The position numbers were made by a program, and so were the translations under genes. Positions 1-12,415 of a stretch of DNA of 64,000 nucleotides are shown in pieces. How positions within the stretch are numbered: the first letter of the stretch is position 1; the number at the start of each line of letters is the position of its first letter. Source of the DNA: Ligula intestinalis (Eukaryota > Platyhelminthes > Cestoda > Diphyllobothriidea > Diphyllobothriidae); contig JAYGXS010000003.1 in assembly GCA_036362985.1 (NCBI GenBank), forward strand, positions 45,483,570-45,547,569, written 5' to 3'. Below the pieces are notes generated by a model. It saw only the letters and a program-made list of their open reading frames with translations. It ran no database searches and was not told the origin of the DNA.

Positions 1-520
1 GACGGAAGGCGTTTACCCTTCGTGAGGCCTCAACCTATTCGCAGATCCGGTTTCAGCACAGATGTCTTGACAATAACGTGTTGCCAAGGAGTGTGAGATA
101 CCAGCCGGCGCTGAACACGGAGGCAAAAAGACGCGTAAAGCTTCAAACTGGCAAGAGAATGGTCCGTCTGTTCGTTCAAGATTGCCACGCGAGGCTACGC
201 AAATATCGCCAGATAATTGACCATGAGAAGATGAAATGCTGTGAGCTCATGGGTGAGGACAGCACAAAACTGCTTCAGCAGAGAATGCTTGAACGAGCCC
301 GCGACAAACAAGCACACAACCTGTTGTCGAAAGAACTGACGAAAGAGCAAATGCAGGTTCTACAGCACGAAGCCTCATTCAACACGGCTGATGCTTAACC
401 TGCTAACATGATTGCAGCTGTGGAATCAGTCATACATAAGGCGAATAAACGTATTGTCCCAGTGATCGAGTCTTCTTCTTCTCAATTGCATCCTGGGACA
501 CGGATGTCCGCTTGAATTAC
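1..520 (+). mobile_element. Internally deleted Penelope-like element, family A
   Basis: The left part (3-434) is the N-terminal coding region of a PLE. At about 435-437 it jumps directly to the family's post-ribozyme 3' segment (gcgaataaac, then a GATCGAG and TTCTTC tract, then caattgc-tcctggga), which is also seen at 30115-30150 and 58275-58320. RT, linker, GIY-YIG and hammerhead are all missing. The element runs off the left edge of the window. The right boundary near 520 is approximate. Confidence 0.75.
3..398 (+). pseudogene. PLE ORF, N-terminal fragment (family A)
   Basis: The frame is open from base 3 of the window to a TAA at 396-398, about 131 residues, so it is truncated by the window edge rather than starting at 78. 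It contains the blocks CHARLRKYRQIIDHEKMKC and SKELTKEQMQVLQHEASFN, repeated with small changes at 30212-30545 (minus) and 30530-30801 (plus). In the plus-strand paralogue the frame continues AKPAYKIAAV; here the Lys codon AAA has become TAA. The segment lies upstream of the RT in flatworm PLEs and has no assigned enzymatic role. It cannot yield a functional protein because everything downstream is deleted. Confidence 0.7.
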
Positions 521-2318
521 CATAGAACCTAGAATTTTGACCTTTCCTATTGACTGCAGACATCAAGCTATTGACGGGTTGTCACATCCAATTTTTTGTT
601 TAATTTCCGAAGTTTTTGAATGAGACCTGGAGTGATTGAAGCGCTGAAAAAATCTTCATCTAAGTCCGGCTTCCGTGCAGAGCACGGGCTTTCTTCGCAT
701 CAGAAACACCTTCTTTAAAAAGGCAGCGAAATTTGCGAGTTTTTTATTCAGCAGCAGAATCTTCCTCATTAACATGCCGAACTTTTCTGGCGACCTTTAC
801 TACCTCAAATCTCCTGGGCAACTCAAATCAAGGACGATATCGCAAATGTTCATTTTTTGACCTGACATTCCTTTCTTAATTGTTAATACTCAAAAGTTAT
901 GTCAAGCAAATTCTGAGACAGCATTTTGATACAGGAACAATATAACCTACGCAAAAACTACGTCAAACAAAATATAACGATAAAATTTGAACGAATTGCA
1001 CACTTATGGAAAAAGACAATGGCATGTAGAGGGTATCGAGAGGGAAGGGGAGAGGTTAAAAGAGGCAGTAGTAGGTGGACTGATACAACGCTGTTTTTGG
1101 CCAATTTTCAAATAACCACACTTCTCGTTAAATCTCCTCCGAGTCATAATTGCTCGGTCGTTACCCCGTGTCATCCATTCAGAGCTGGTTTACTTAGAGA
1201 GGTAAATTAACCTGTGCAAGTTAAAATTTCTGCATGAACGCGCATCAGAGGTAAGTGCTAGGAAACAATCTATTCTTAACTGATTATTTTTATGGTCAAG
1301 CGTTTCCTTAAGAGGTAATGGAAAAGACTTGGCAAGATAATTATTTACATAATGTGTGTATATTGGTCCATCATATTTTCAGAACTGGGATGTGTAACTT
1401 TGAAACCTGCCTTTGTATTCAAGACTCTTTTTCCATTTATTATGAAATCCTGAATGTGTTTGTTAGTTTACGCTCTATGTCTTTTGTTTCATTAAATTAT
1501 TCAATTGGATGTGCGTTAAGGCAGTTAAAGCTTGTAGCTTGATTAACTTTTGGTTTGGAAAGCATACTATTTTATTCGCACAAAAGGCGAATCAATACAG
1601 AGAGGTTAACCCTTTTTATGAAAAGGGTTCTTTCCACAGTTATCACCCGCTCTCTGTTTTCAATTTTAAAAGTGAGGACGCTTCCATTTGAAAGCCTTCG
1701 ATTTGCATAATGCACATATTTTATCTAGAAATTAAAATTACTGTTATCTATTCGAATTCATTTTGTGAATTTCTGTGCTTTGACAGCATTCTACACGATA
1801 AGGTGTACTTCTTAAAAGGACCTTTTTTATTTTATTCATCTTAGCTCTTATTTTCGCAATATAAGTTTTCATACTGCAATATTTAGCAGGTTCCTTTACT
1901 TGTTAAATAAATCGTTTTTCTATCAGTTTTATAAAACCCATTTTATCTCGAAAAATGTCAAGTTTATCAGCAAAATTTGTTTTTCATAACCTTTGCCCAT
2001 GCAGTTTTACTTTAACTTTGGATCTTAAAACTGTATTTGTTCATCAGGGAGTGTTTTACCTACTGTTCTTACAAATTCTACAAACAAAGGCTTCGAATTA
2101 TGCTGTTCTTGAATAGCTGTCATGAGTACATCTTCATCTCCCTTTGAAAACTAACTTAATTTAGAATGAAGAACTTCTTTTTAGTCAAAGGATGCATTTT
2201 CTTGGTTAAGATTCAACCGGCAAACGAGTATAACAAAACGAAAAATAAATGGTTTACGTTCTTCATTTTCAACTTGTTTCCTTTAATTGCAGTTAACCAT
2301 TTCGTGGAGCTGACACTG
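521..2318. other. AT-rich DNA with no gene recognised
   Basis: The short open frames here (up to 94 codons) have no recognisable domain and AT-driven composition. The 3' part should hold the promoter or 5' UTR exon of the receptor gene at 2472, but I cannot point to a promoter. Confidence 0.5.
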
Positions 2319-2346
2319 TTTTTTTTGTCTCTTCTATTTGCTCTAG
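2319..2346 (+). promoter_or_regulatory. Candidate 3' splice acceptor of the GPCR 5' UTR
   Basis: A long pyrimidine run (a T8 tract, then gtctcttctatttgctct) ends in AG at 2345-2346, 125 bases before the receptor ATG. It would join an upstream non-coding exon or a spliced leader (trans-splicing is known in flatworms) to the coding exon. This is a sequence pattern only; no transcript evidence is available. Confidence 0.4.
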
Positions 2347-2471
2347 CAAATGAAATCTGGTTAATAAACCTAAAGTAACTTCTCGTCCACACCAGAATAA
2401 TTTTATTGGCCAAAAAACAACCAATACGTGGCAAGTTTTGCTATCCAATAGGCCAGTAGCTTTTCGGATAT

Positions 2472-4025
2472 ATGGAAACATGTAACTGTGACGCATCTGC
2501 ACTACGCAAGACCTTTCGACACTATGACCAGCCACCCTCATTCCGTAAAGACCCACTTAAAATGAATAGCAGTCATTTGCATGTTGACATGCCCTGTGTT
2601 GCCTTCTTGAAGCCCTCTCCAGTGGCCACTATAGCAGCCTCCGTCGTCATGACCATCTTCCTTGCAGTGGGAGTCTTGGGAAACGCGTGGATAATCTGGA
2701 TTTTGTGGCGGTCGGACAAAATGAGGAAAAACCTTATCAACACCCTCATCATGAGCCTCTGTTGCAACGACATTATTAACCTCATTTTTGTTCAGTCGCT
2801 GGTTCTGCACAGCTACTGCTTTGGTCAATGGCTCGTAGGTACTTTCCTCTGCTTCGTGGTTCCCGAGGCGAATATGATATTTGTGGGTGTTAGTCTTTGG
2901 CATCATGCCTTTATAGCCATCCATCGTTATGTCATTGTCGTACACTGGATATTCTATCGCCACATGCACAAGAAGATGTATCTGAGGTTTGTCGTCGTTG
3001 GTAGCCGTCTTCTACCGTTGACACTAAGTATCTGCTTCAACAGCATCTCTTTGGCTAAATTCTACGAAACACAGAATGAGAATGTGAATACTATCTCAGC
3101 GGTAACTGCACCCTCGAGGATCACTCGTTTTCTGGGATCAGTCATGTTCTACTCACCCTTTCTTTTACGTTGTGTCTACAAGAAGTCAGAGGGTTCACGA
3201 ATAGTCGCCGTCATGTCGCTCACTGTTATATTACCGTGCGTCATTGTCCTGATATCCTTTTCTAGTCTTTTCATATATGTTCGCAAAAAAGGTTTGGTTC
3301 TCGGGCGACAGCTTAGAAAGGCTAAGACAGTTGGCACCAACTGTCCTACCAGCCTCTACGATGACTCTGAACAACTGACGTCAGCGTATCTCCCAAACTC
3401 AACACCAGTGTCCGTGCCATTTAAGGGCAGCGAGTTGGACTGCAATAATTACCTGAGTCCACCAAAAACACATCTTCAAACAGACTCCATCAGTGAAATA
3501 CAGAACTCAGAGCTTGGTCCTCCCCGATCTCCACAAACAAAGTTTGCTGGCCTGCTTCGTAGGCGGAATAGCTGTCCAAGCCTCGTGGGTCTCATGGACA
3601 AGCGACGCATTTCGAGGGAACTCAGTATCACTAAAATGTTTGCAGTCATCTTTCTACTATTCTTGGCTGGTTATCTACCCTACGGTTTTGTCCGCATGAT
3701 GGACAAAGCAAACGTGGACCCTGCAGACTGCTCGCCCGCATTTAATCAAACTCACCTGGATGGCATTGGTGTTGAGGAGGAAATGATTGCTCTGATTCCA
3801 TTGAACCGACCCCGGTACGAGCAAATCCAGAGGCCCACTCTGAGTCCGATGTCAGAAAACCTTGATCGAGGGATTTCACCTAATATCTATGTTTTTCTTT
3901 CAGTTCTCTATGCAGTGGCTTCCTGTTGTAATCCTCTCATCTTTGGTGTTATGCATAGAGATATTCGCAAACGTGCATTACAGTGTGTTCGAACCTTGTG
4001 CAACAAGTCTCAAAGAGTGGCATAA
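2472..4025 (+). CDS. Class A (rhodopsin-like) G-protein coupled receptor, single coding exon
   Basis: The 517-residue ORF has seven hydrophobic segments at about 54-77, 87-110, 127-150, 170-192, 243-270, 387-409 and 471-493. Class A landmarks are GN71 in TM1, D100 in TM2, C127 at the top of TM3 (probable disulfide with C234 in loop 2), HRY 151-153 in place of DRY, P255 in TM5, P403 in TM6 (GYLP, not CWxP) and N487-P488-L-I-F491 in place of NPxxY. The third intracellular loop is long (about 271-386), with a possible PKA site RRNS ending at S367. Extracellular N-glycosylation sites are possible at N32 and N425; C505 and C510 could be palmitoylated. An in-frame TAG at 2457-2459 closes the frame, so the start is ATG 2472 or the internal ATG at residue 31. 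The receptor acts at the plasma membrane through a G protein. The ligand is unknown and I do not assign a subfamily. Confidence 0.93.
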   Translation: METCNCDASALRKTFRHYDQPPSFRKDPLKMNSSHLHVDMPCVAFLKPSPVATIAASVVMTIFLAVGVLGNAWIIWILWRSDKMRKNLINTLIMSLCCNDIINLIFVQSLVLHSYCFGQWLVGTFLCFVVPEANMIFVGVSLWHHAFIAIHRYVIVVHWIFYRHMHKKMYLRFVVVGSRLLPLTLSICFNSISLAKFYETQNENVNTISAVTAPSRITRFLGSVMFYSPFLLRCVYKKSEGSRIVAVMSLTVILPCVIVLISFSSLFIYVRKKGLVLGRQLRKAKTVGTNCPTSLYDDSEQLTSAYLPNSTPVSVPFKGSELDCNNYLSPPKTHLQTDSISEIQNSELGPPRSPQTKFAGLLRRRNSCPSLVGLMDKRRISRELSITKMFAVIFLLFLAGYLPYGFVRMMDKANVDPADCSPAFNQTHLDGIGVEEEMIALIPLNRPRYEQIQRPTLSPMSENLDRGISPNIYVFLSVLYAVASCCNPLIFGVMHRDIRKRALQCVRTLCNKSQRVA

Positions 4026-4053
4026 AAGGTGCCACTATTCACGTGCATCCCAA

Positions 4054-4073
4054 ACACACACACACACACACAC
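4054..4073. repeat. (AC)10 microsatellite in the GPCR 3' UTR
   Basis: A perfect dinucleotide run begins 28 bases after the receptor stop codon. Confidence 0.9.
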
Positions 4074-4252
4074 CAAGTTACTATGTTTAAAACTCATCCT
4101 GCTAGTCACCAGAAAACTTTAAACTGCTCATATACGTCCGCATTTTTTGACAGTCAGGCTGCGGGATTTGTTCCCGGAAAGCATGATTTTGAGTGAATGA
4201 GTCAGTGAATATGTCTGAGCACTATATATTTTGTTTATGTTCAAAAAGTGAT

Positions 4253-4258
4253 AATAAA
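4253..4258 (+). other. AATAAA polyadenylation signal for the GPCR
   Basis: AATAAA lies about 230 bases after the receptor stop codon and is the first such hexamer downstream on the plus strand, giving a short 3' UTR. Confidence 0.55.
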
Positions 4259-4259
4259 A

Positions 4260-7200
4260 ACAGACAGCAAGACGATGTGGTTCCTCGCCATTTTTTATGA
4301 CCTTGGTGTGCAGTAAACATGCGTATGTATAGAAAACTATTATGTAAGCTTTAACAGTTGCGCGTTTATATGAAAAGAAACATTACATTTCCTAACACCT
4401 TGTACAACCGAGCATATTTAGGTTACTTTCTGACTTACTGTTTAGCTGGCAAGATATTGAGGTGACTTTGACTGACTTTTTGGTTATTTTAATAAATAGA
4501 CAGAGTGTTACAGGGGATATATTCAGAAGGGAGGTGTCGGTGGCAGCCTGGTTGGTACATGTTTATACGATTTCTCCGCGGAAACGTTTGTCGCGAAAAC
4601 TATATATGATATTCAACGTAATTGCTGGAATATGCTTGCCTGAACTCACTGTTCGAACAGTATTTTCGCGAAAGTCAAAACCTGTCTAAGGGAGGTTTAT
4701 GGTTAATCATTGACAGCACGAAAGTCGGGGCTCTATTCAGGTAAATGAAGCTCTTTCTAAGGAGGTCAATAACGCTCACCGGACCAATTTTAGTTAACTA
4801 CTGGTGGTTTAGACAGCATAGTTTACCCAAACTAGTAACTCTTAAATGCACGTATTGATTATACTAGTGTACAGATTGTCGAGCTAGTCAACCCTTAACT
4901 GAGTGATTTTGTTATTTTGCATCCACAGCCCCTGAGTATATGTTGAACTGAAATTATAAGCACGTGCGTAAGGAATCGTCTGTATGTGAAGGCGAGGGTG
5001 TAACATACTAGGGACATTTTTGTCCATACAGCTAGGGTAAGTCATCGTGCGGTCATGTCTTCGTGGTCGTGTGCACGTCCTGGATTTTTCGTACCCTAGC
5101 ACTTCAAGGTTTCATCAAGATGACTGCTGTTGGCACCTTAATAGCGCAGCTACAGCCAGTGTCTTTCCGTTCTTGAGCTACTCAAGCTAAAGCTGTTTGC
5201 TCATTGTAGGTTAAACGTATGACCACCTTCTACAACATGAGTCGCAGACTAAGCTTTTTGATGTTGCTTCTAAGGTTTCATTTTCTCGTGTAAGCCGGTG
5301 TGCAGGTTCCCCTGTTTCGTGAATGCCGTTGTAGTTCTCAGCATTGCAATTTATTTTTGCATCTTTCAGCTATATCAAGGTACAGTTGCCTTTTCTTAGA
5401 ACTGAATTTTATGTTTTTTATTTGAAAGAACTTATATGATCAACCATTATAACAATTAGTACGGTCACATCAGGTTATCAGCTGCTTTAAATCATGTATA
5501 TCATTCAATATTTCACAGACCTAAGTAAGCATTACATTCAAAGCTTTGCCTTATCTCCTATTAAAAAGGAGCATTATCGAAAACTCGCATAATCTAATTC
5601 AACTGAGTACCTAACTAAAATATAAAATTGACGCTTGAGGTTGAGATTATTTATCTCAGGAGGTCGTGTTACTGTAAGGTATTTCTTTAACCTCAGGCGG
5701 AGCTCAAAAGATTTTATAGTATTTTTCTGCTTAGGGATTCGTTCTTCAACAAGAAAAAGACCATTTATAGTTATTCTCAGTATGCATGGGCAAAGAAATG
5801 TAAATATTTTCAACTTTAAATACTTTAAGGACTTTAAATTGAGAGTTCCATTATTGCGATAGTTTTTTCTCATTTTAATCGTCTACCTGTTTGTCGGTGG
5901 AGTCTATGTGTATTCTGCTTCATTGTTTTAGATGGCTATCGTATTTGTGTTTCTGAACCACTTTCACAACATTCACCGAGTAGGATTCTTAGGAACGTTT
6001 TCTTGCAGTAAAAGAAGTAGACAAAACACGTTAAACATCGATTTTGCCCATATTTTACTCCCCGTCTAGTATACATTTTGCAGACTTCCTGGAATAGTCT
6101 TTTTCCAGTTTAATACCGACCGACATCCTTAGATTTTACAGGACATTATTACGTTAACCCGCTTGAAGCGTGCACTATGATCACCAAGGTTCATTTGACT
6201 TACTATCTCGTTCGGCAAATTTACAAAATAACTGAATACTCCGTATGTGCTTTGCCTCACTATTTACTTCTATCATTATAATGGCATGCATTGGAAAAAA
6301 AACGAATATAAAACGTAAAAAGTAGATATTGCTGTTGCGCATTGCGGCATGATTTTCAGGCCACCATCGTGGAACTTACACTAAATATATTTTCGCCTTT
6401 TGCGTACTGAATTTGCTTATGCAATCCTGTCTATCCAGGTCAAAAAATCTAAGGAAGGATCTTCTTGTTTTTTAAGGTAACGAATAACAATTTGTTTAAA
6501 TTAGGGGCAATTTACGCTAAAGGATTTGGGTATTCTGCCTTTTTATTGAGAAAAAGCTACTTGCATGCGTCAGAGAAATAGGCCTGCCTGGATGAATTTG
6601 TACACAGCCACTTCGGTTTTCAGTGTACCACTAAAAGTGAACAAAATTTCTTCAACTACTAAAAAGTCGGAAACAAAAATAAAACTTTACTTAATTTTAA
6701 TTTTATCTTGGCGTCGTGATTTTTGTGAATTTGGTTGATTATATTTTTATGGTTCTTCCCAGAAAACTGAGGAAATGTAGTAAACAATGTTAACACTCAC
6801 TCTTTCATGAACAAGTGAATTCCGCAAAATAAGACTGCGTTTAGGTCAGGTAAGATGGAATATCCCATGCAGTTATTGGTTAATTTGTATCGTTAAATTG
6901 AAGTTTTTATTTCTTTGAACCTGCTTGACATTCGGTAACTGCCTTACATTGAAATATAATGCAAAAATTATAAAGACATAGGTCGTGAGTCCATCGCCAG
7001 ATAACGGTGAAAGTCACTTCCATGCAAACGAATATCTCCGGTTAGAATTTTACCAAAACATTTTCTGTATGAAAGGTCATTTGCAGGTCATCCGCCATCC
7101 AAATAGAGAGTACATAATAGAGCAGACACTATTATCACTATGACAGTAAACCATATTGGGCACAGCAGTTAGACTAATTGTTTTAATCGGAGGAACACCT

Positions 7201-9266
7201 GAAGTAAACTCTGCTATGTAGGCAAGCAAATAAGCATATTTATAATTTCGCAGCTAAATGTTTGGATGTAGTTTTTAAAGAGCGTGGTTAGGTAACGACG
7301 ACTTTCCTTACCATTCTTAAACCACATCTTCGAAATGCACTCTTTATTTACGTGCTCTTATCGCACTTCTTATAAAATGCTTTTACGGTTCTCAGTTCAT
7401 CGCAGCGTAAAAGTTGAAATTTGCAAGAAATTCTACAACCAACTTACCTACTTGTCAGAATTTTAGTCTGTTATTTATTGCAATCTCGTTTGTGGATCGA
7501 GTCCGTGGCTTCAGACCTCTTGGTTGATAATTCGTAAAAAGGTTGTTTATTGCAGCCAGCATGCAAAGAAGATGTGAATGATGGGAGTTTTCAGTTGCTA
7601 CTGCGGCTGTAAAAATTTATGTTGAATGCGTAATTAATAAAAGCCAAACATCATTTTGGCAGTGGTGTTTAGGCTGGATGTGTTGATGAGAGCAAATTAA
7701 GGCTCATGGTTAAAAATAGATGCAGGTTTTGAACTAAACGTCAGAAGATATAGTGTAAAAGCAAGGGCTTACACTTACTTAAAAATAACTAAGCTGCCAG
7801 GATTTGCGATGCATTTCATTTAAGAACTTCTGACAATTGCCTGAAAATTGATCTAATCGAGATACTTCTGTTAATTTATACAGATGACAATGCTGTCGTT
7901 AACTTACGAAAATGCGCTAAGCCTATTTCATAAACTCAAATACCCCAAATTTTCAGGCATATTAAAGAGGCTGGTGTTGGTTTTATATATTTTAAGAGGT
8001 GTTTCCAAGAAATTTTGGTACATTTCCCGTGGCTTTTTATTTTCATTGATACATTTTTGTATATTTCAGAGTTCAGAAATTTCCAAATGCCTTAAAACCC
8101 ATTGTGGAACAAGTATAGATTGCTATGTAAACATCTCGCACAACAAAGACGATGCTTTTTCTCGTGGATGGGCAAATTGTCTCTATGTTTATGTCATACA
8201 TATTTTATGCCACTGTTTGATCTAAACAAATGAGGCACACTAATCACGAAAAATGAGGGTGGAAAGACTGGTGCACAGAAAATGCACTTAAAAGGGAACG
8301 GCTTAAAATTGATGTAAGTCAGCGCGCTGCATTTGGCAGTGATAGTTTTTATCGAAACATGGACCGCGGGGTACGATCGGTTTAATAATTAACTCACTTA
8401 TAGAGATCCTGAAATAACTCATTATATATGATTACGTTAAGAAAAACAATTGCTAAGTAAATCAGCAATGTGTCTTTTTATAAAGAACAACCTACAGTTA
8501 ATTGAAATCACGAAATAGTATTCGCTTTGCTTATATCTGAGACAAACGTCCGCAAGAAATAACGCTTCCGCGACTCATGACAACCCTCTTAAAGCAAAAT
8601 TTTGGATTTTGGATTTTAAAATACTGTTTCTAGTCTTGAAAATATTTTTGTGTTTTCCTGTTTTTCAAGATATGTTTGCTAAAAAAGAAAATTTTTTACG
8701 TCATGTCTTTGACAATTTCTCAATGAGATAAAAGCTTTTGGTAAAACGCTATTGTCTGGGCATGTATTTACAGCTACTTATAAATCCAACATTTAAGCTT
8801 TAGTCATCATTTATCCCATTTGAATTGATTTAAAGATCTTTATTTAGCTGGACAGAATTTGACTTGGTAATCCTCATCAGATAGGTTTATTTTTGTTTTA
8901 ATAAGCGCATGCTAATATATCAACTTAGGCTAGGGTTGTTAGACAAGGTCATAGTTACCTGAATATAAACCAAACGTAAACAAAACAGTGAAAATTGATT
9001 AAACTTATTGTGCTACGATTCAGCTGTGATTTATTTAGCTTGCAGAAAAGCACGTTTGTGGAATGGAGCAAACGTATGATTAACTTTTCTCATGTGTGGG
9101 ATCTCACAGAGTGGTACTTTACGGCTTCTTCATTAAAGCCGATGATTTTTGTTACACGTTTCATATGAAACTGACTGTGTCAAGCATATTATTTTTTTCC
9201 ATTTAAATACATTAAATACTTAGACTTTACATCTCGATTAAATTTTTTTGCCTTCGCTTAAAGGAT
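4260..9266. other. 5-kb AT-rich stretch without a recognised gene
   Basis: Open frames are at most 113 codons (7884-8225, plus) and none shows a domain, signal peptide or splice-bounded structure that I trust. No tandem repeat or mobile element was recognised here. Confidence 0.5.
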
Positions 9267-9838
9267 CCTCTATGAAAGCAATCATAATATTTATCTGTTT
9301 AAATGTTTTTTTTTAAAATAAAAATTCAATGATTGACAGGCAGTTCTGTGCAGTTATTTTCAAAACAAGTTTAACAATTAAGATTTTAGCTGAAGATTAA
9401 CAGATAATTCTGCTGTAAGAGATCGTTTACTTAGCTTGTGTCCTAATGCTGCAAATGAAACGTATTTTCGAGTTTTAGATTTTGCATTTTTATACTGCTA
9501 CCTGCAAATAAATCTTTGCTGCTGCCATATGTATCATTCAAAATTTTTGTCGAAAGTATACCTTATGATAGCAATCATCATATTTATCAGCTTTAATGTT
9601 TTTTTTTCAAATAAAAATTCAATGATTGACAGGCAGTTTTGTGCAGTTATTTTAAAACAAGTTTGAAAATAAAGATTTTAGTTGGAGATAAACAGATAAT
9701 TCTTCCATTTGAGATCGTGCACTTAGCTAGTGTTCTAATGCTGCAAAGGAAACTTATTTTCGGGTTCTTAGAAATTACATTTTTATACTGTTACCTGCAT
9801 AGAAAACTGTGCGGCTGCGGTATGTATCATTCAAAGTA
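9267..9838 (+). repeat. Direct tandem duplication, period 293 bp
   Basis: Unit 1 (about 9267-9559) and unit 2 (about 9560-9838) align throughout. The anchor atgaaagcaatcat at 9272 recurs as atgatagcaatcat at 9565. Both units then share a T-rich tract, caatgattgacaggcagtt, aattctaat-type blocks and a closing tatgtatcattcaaa. Divergence by substitutions and small indels is moderate, so the duplication is old. Reading frames are not conserved between units. Confidence 0.85.
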
Positions 9839-10579
9839 GCTGTATAAAATGCCAAAAAATTTAACTTTTTATGGTCCGTGAAGTGTCTGAAAATAAGCAT
9901 TCAATTGTATTTAAACTGACGTCAAACTTCCTAGCTATTGTGATACCTTAGCCTTTGCCAAGTCATTCTTGACGAAAAATACATGCGTTCTTGACATTTT
10001 AGTGCAATTTAAAGTATTTGTGTGGCATTGCTTCTTTGAATTCAGATGAAGAGTTGTACGAAATCTCGTAGGTATTAAAAGCTCTTTCCTCGGATTGCGT
10101 TGAATTTCAACTTAGGTAAAGCCGTACACAATGCTTATCCAAATGCCTGCGAGTAGCGCACTAGGTTTTAATAACGAACACTTATTAATTAAAACAAACT
10201 TGCTTGTATATTTCTTTCGATCAATTTATGTTTACCAACAAAATTTGTTATCAGTTATATATCAGTGATATTTAAATTCTGTAAACTGTTTTGCAACACA
10301 ATTCAAAGAGGTAGTTTGTGGTCAATTGCAATTTAAAAAGAACGTCAACTGGAATTTCTATTTGGTTTTTATCTTTAATTTTTTCAATGATAGTAACGGT
10401 TGGTCCAATATTTTGCTTTTGCAAATAAGCATGCTTTTATGAACAGTAACGTTGGTTTTGTCCACGATTCGATTTATCACTTAGTACAACTATGTATATA
10501 ATATGTATGTTTATTGAATACGGCACAAGTTATATCATAGCGAATTTCATATCAAATCATAACGTAGATTGATATATAT
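9839..10579. other. AT-rich DNA, nothing recognised
   Basis: No convincing coding frame, RNA gene or repeat was found between the tandem duplication and the dispersed repeat at 10580. Confidence 0.45.
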
Positions 10580-10696
10580 GACTTGGCCGGAATCGGCCTG
10601 GCAGGCGGTCACCCGTTGGGGACCTCTGACCACCAAACGAACTTTGTTTAGTTCGGAAGCCTATTCGATCGGTGTTCGCACATTCCTGATTGATAT
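10580..10696 (+). repeat. 117-bp dispersed repeat with GGCCG hairpin, copy 1
   Basis: The start gacttggccggaatcggcc contains a 5-bp hairpin (GGCCG, loop GAAT, CGGCC). The block then ends in ctattcgatcggtgttc followed by a TA-rich run. Near-identical copies occur at 46589-46706 and 46949-47062. This copy also sits against TATATAT on both sides, but no hammerhead arm lies next to it. The family is unknown to me. Confidence 0.85.
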
Positions 10697-12415
10697 ATAT
10701 ATCTACATAGACATAAACGGAACCGTATAAATTTTAAGTTTTGAAATAAGGCACAAAATACTGTGTTGGTATGCGTGGTATGACAGAAACCCCTGCCTTC
10801 GTTAGTCCTCGGTAAAGGAGAATTTAAAAGATACATTTACTCGCTTTTTAAGTCTGTCGCACGTTATTTCTTCACTAGGGATAAACTCTAATGATTTGAG
10901 GTCACATACCTGTAGGAAAATACCCGCTTTGATATCAGAGCGATAATTCCTATTTCATTCCATGAAATGTTTCTTAAATGAATTGCAGTCACATATTGTT
11001 AATACACCTTTTAATATATTGACTGTGTTTTGTTTAAAATTATAAAAGTATACCTTATGGCCTTTAGGTCTAATACGCATAGATTTAAGTTCATCTTACA
11101 AAAAGCAGAGGTTATTTGCCAGCGCAATGTTACCAGAACACATTAGGAAACTATCCACAATCATTATGTTGGGAACTGCACAAACCAGACGCCTAAGAAT
11201 GCGTAAAAATACGCCAAATTTATGAAACTTCCAAAGCGTTTTGGTTAAATTATAGTGTAGCAATTTCTATATATGATTCTGCTTTGAATAATTATGGAAA
11301 AATGATGACGTACAAACTTATTTAAGATTATTTTTCCAGGTACATCTGCTGATGTTTGTGGGGTGCCGCAAATAATGTAGCAAATCTGCCATGGGTTGAA
11401 GAACTAATCGAAAGTGTAGAATATACTTAAAAATCGAAAGCGCACTTCCAATTTTTGGTAACAAGCGCATAACTAAGCACTTCTACTTTAAGGGTAGACT
11501 AAATATCTTCATCAGAACTCTCTCATTAGACATGTACCACATAATGCATGTGATATTGTTGTGGTTAATTCTGTACAATGACGTTTGTGGAGAGAGAAAA
11601 GCATTAAGAAAAGAATGCCCGCTTGTGAAAGTGGTCTGAAGGGAGAAGTATGGCGATAGAAATGTGCTACTTCAGGCCATGGAAGACAGATTAAAAACCG
11701 CAGACTACGAGGTAGACTGTGGAGAATGTCAATCCGTGGTCAGCTACCACGGTCGACAGTGTGCCAAGCTGCTGGCTGTGCCTGAGGACAGGGAATTATT
11801 AAATAGCCTTTCAGGATCTGTCAAGGGCTGAGGGAAGTATTATCTTAAATAGTTGGAGCAGCTTCCGAGGTCAAAAAGTGTACAACATTATATTACCTGC
11901 ATGCAGAGTGGCATTTTGTGCCGCTCGCTTGATCGACCAGAACGTTTCTATCAGTAAACTCGTGACGTAATATTTTGCAGAAAACAGCATTTCGCTTACA
12001 TTTACTTATAAGTACTTACTTTCTAAGCAGTATTGTTTGAGTTACGTTTGTTTGATCTCACCATGTGCATTTTCACAAAAACTAGTTCTCTAGCAACGCC
12101 ATTTGCAAAGATTTTGGTTTGCTGCTAATCTTTCTCAAATATTTGGTGAAAGTTACTTTGGTCGCCCATATTAGATACCTTTAACCCCTATCCGTGTGGT
12201 TACTCTTTGTTTTCTTGATTCTAATTAAGTAAAATTTATTTTTATTTTTAAGTTAACTAAGATACCGTCAAAGTTAGATAACTATATTTGACTAACTAAT
12301 ATATACTAAACAAAAGTACTTCAATAAAGTTTAACTTAACTAAATTAAAAATTTAAATGCACAAGAGCTAAAATTCAACTAGCATAATAAGAACAAACAA
12401 TGGGTGATTTCAGTT
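10697..12415. other. AT-rich DNA with a GC-richer patch at 11630-11840
   Basis: No gene was recognised. The patch is compositionally distinct and may be a decayed repeat, but no reading frame in it shows a domain. Confidence 0.4.

Noticed and set aside
2538..2969. 143-codon minus-strand frame opposite the receptor
   Set aside because: It is the antisense of a strongly coding GPCR frame, with no domain of its own.
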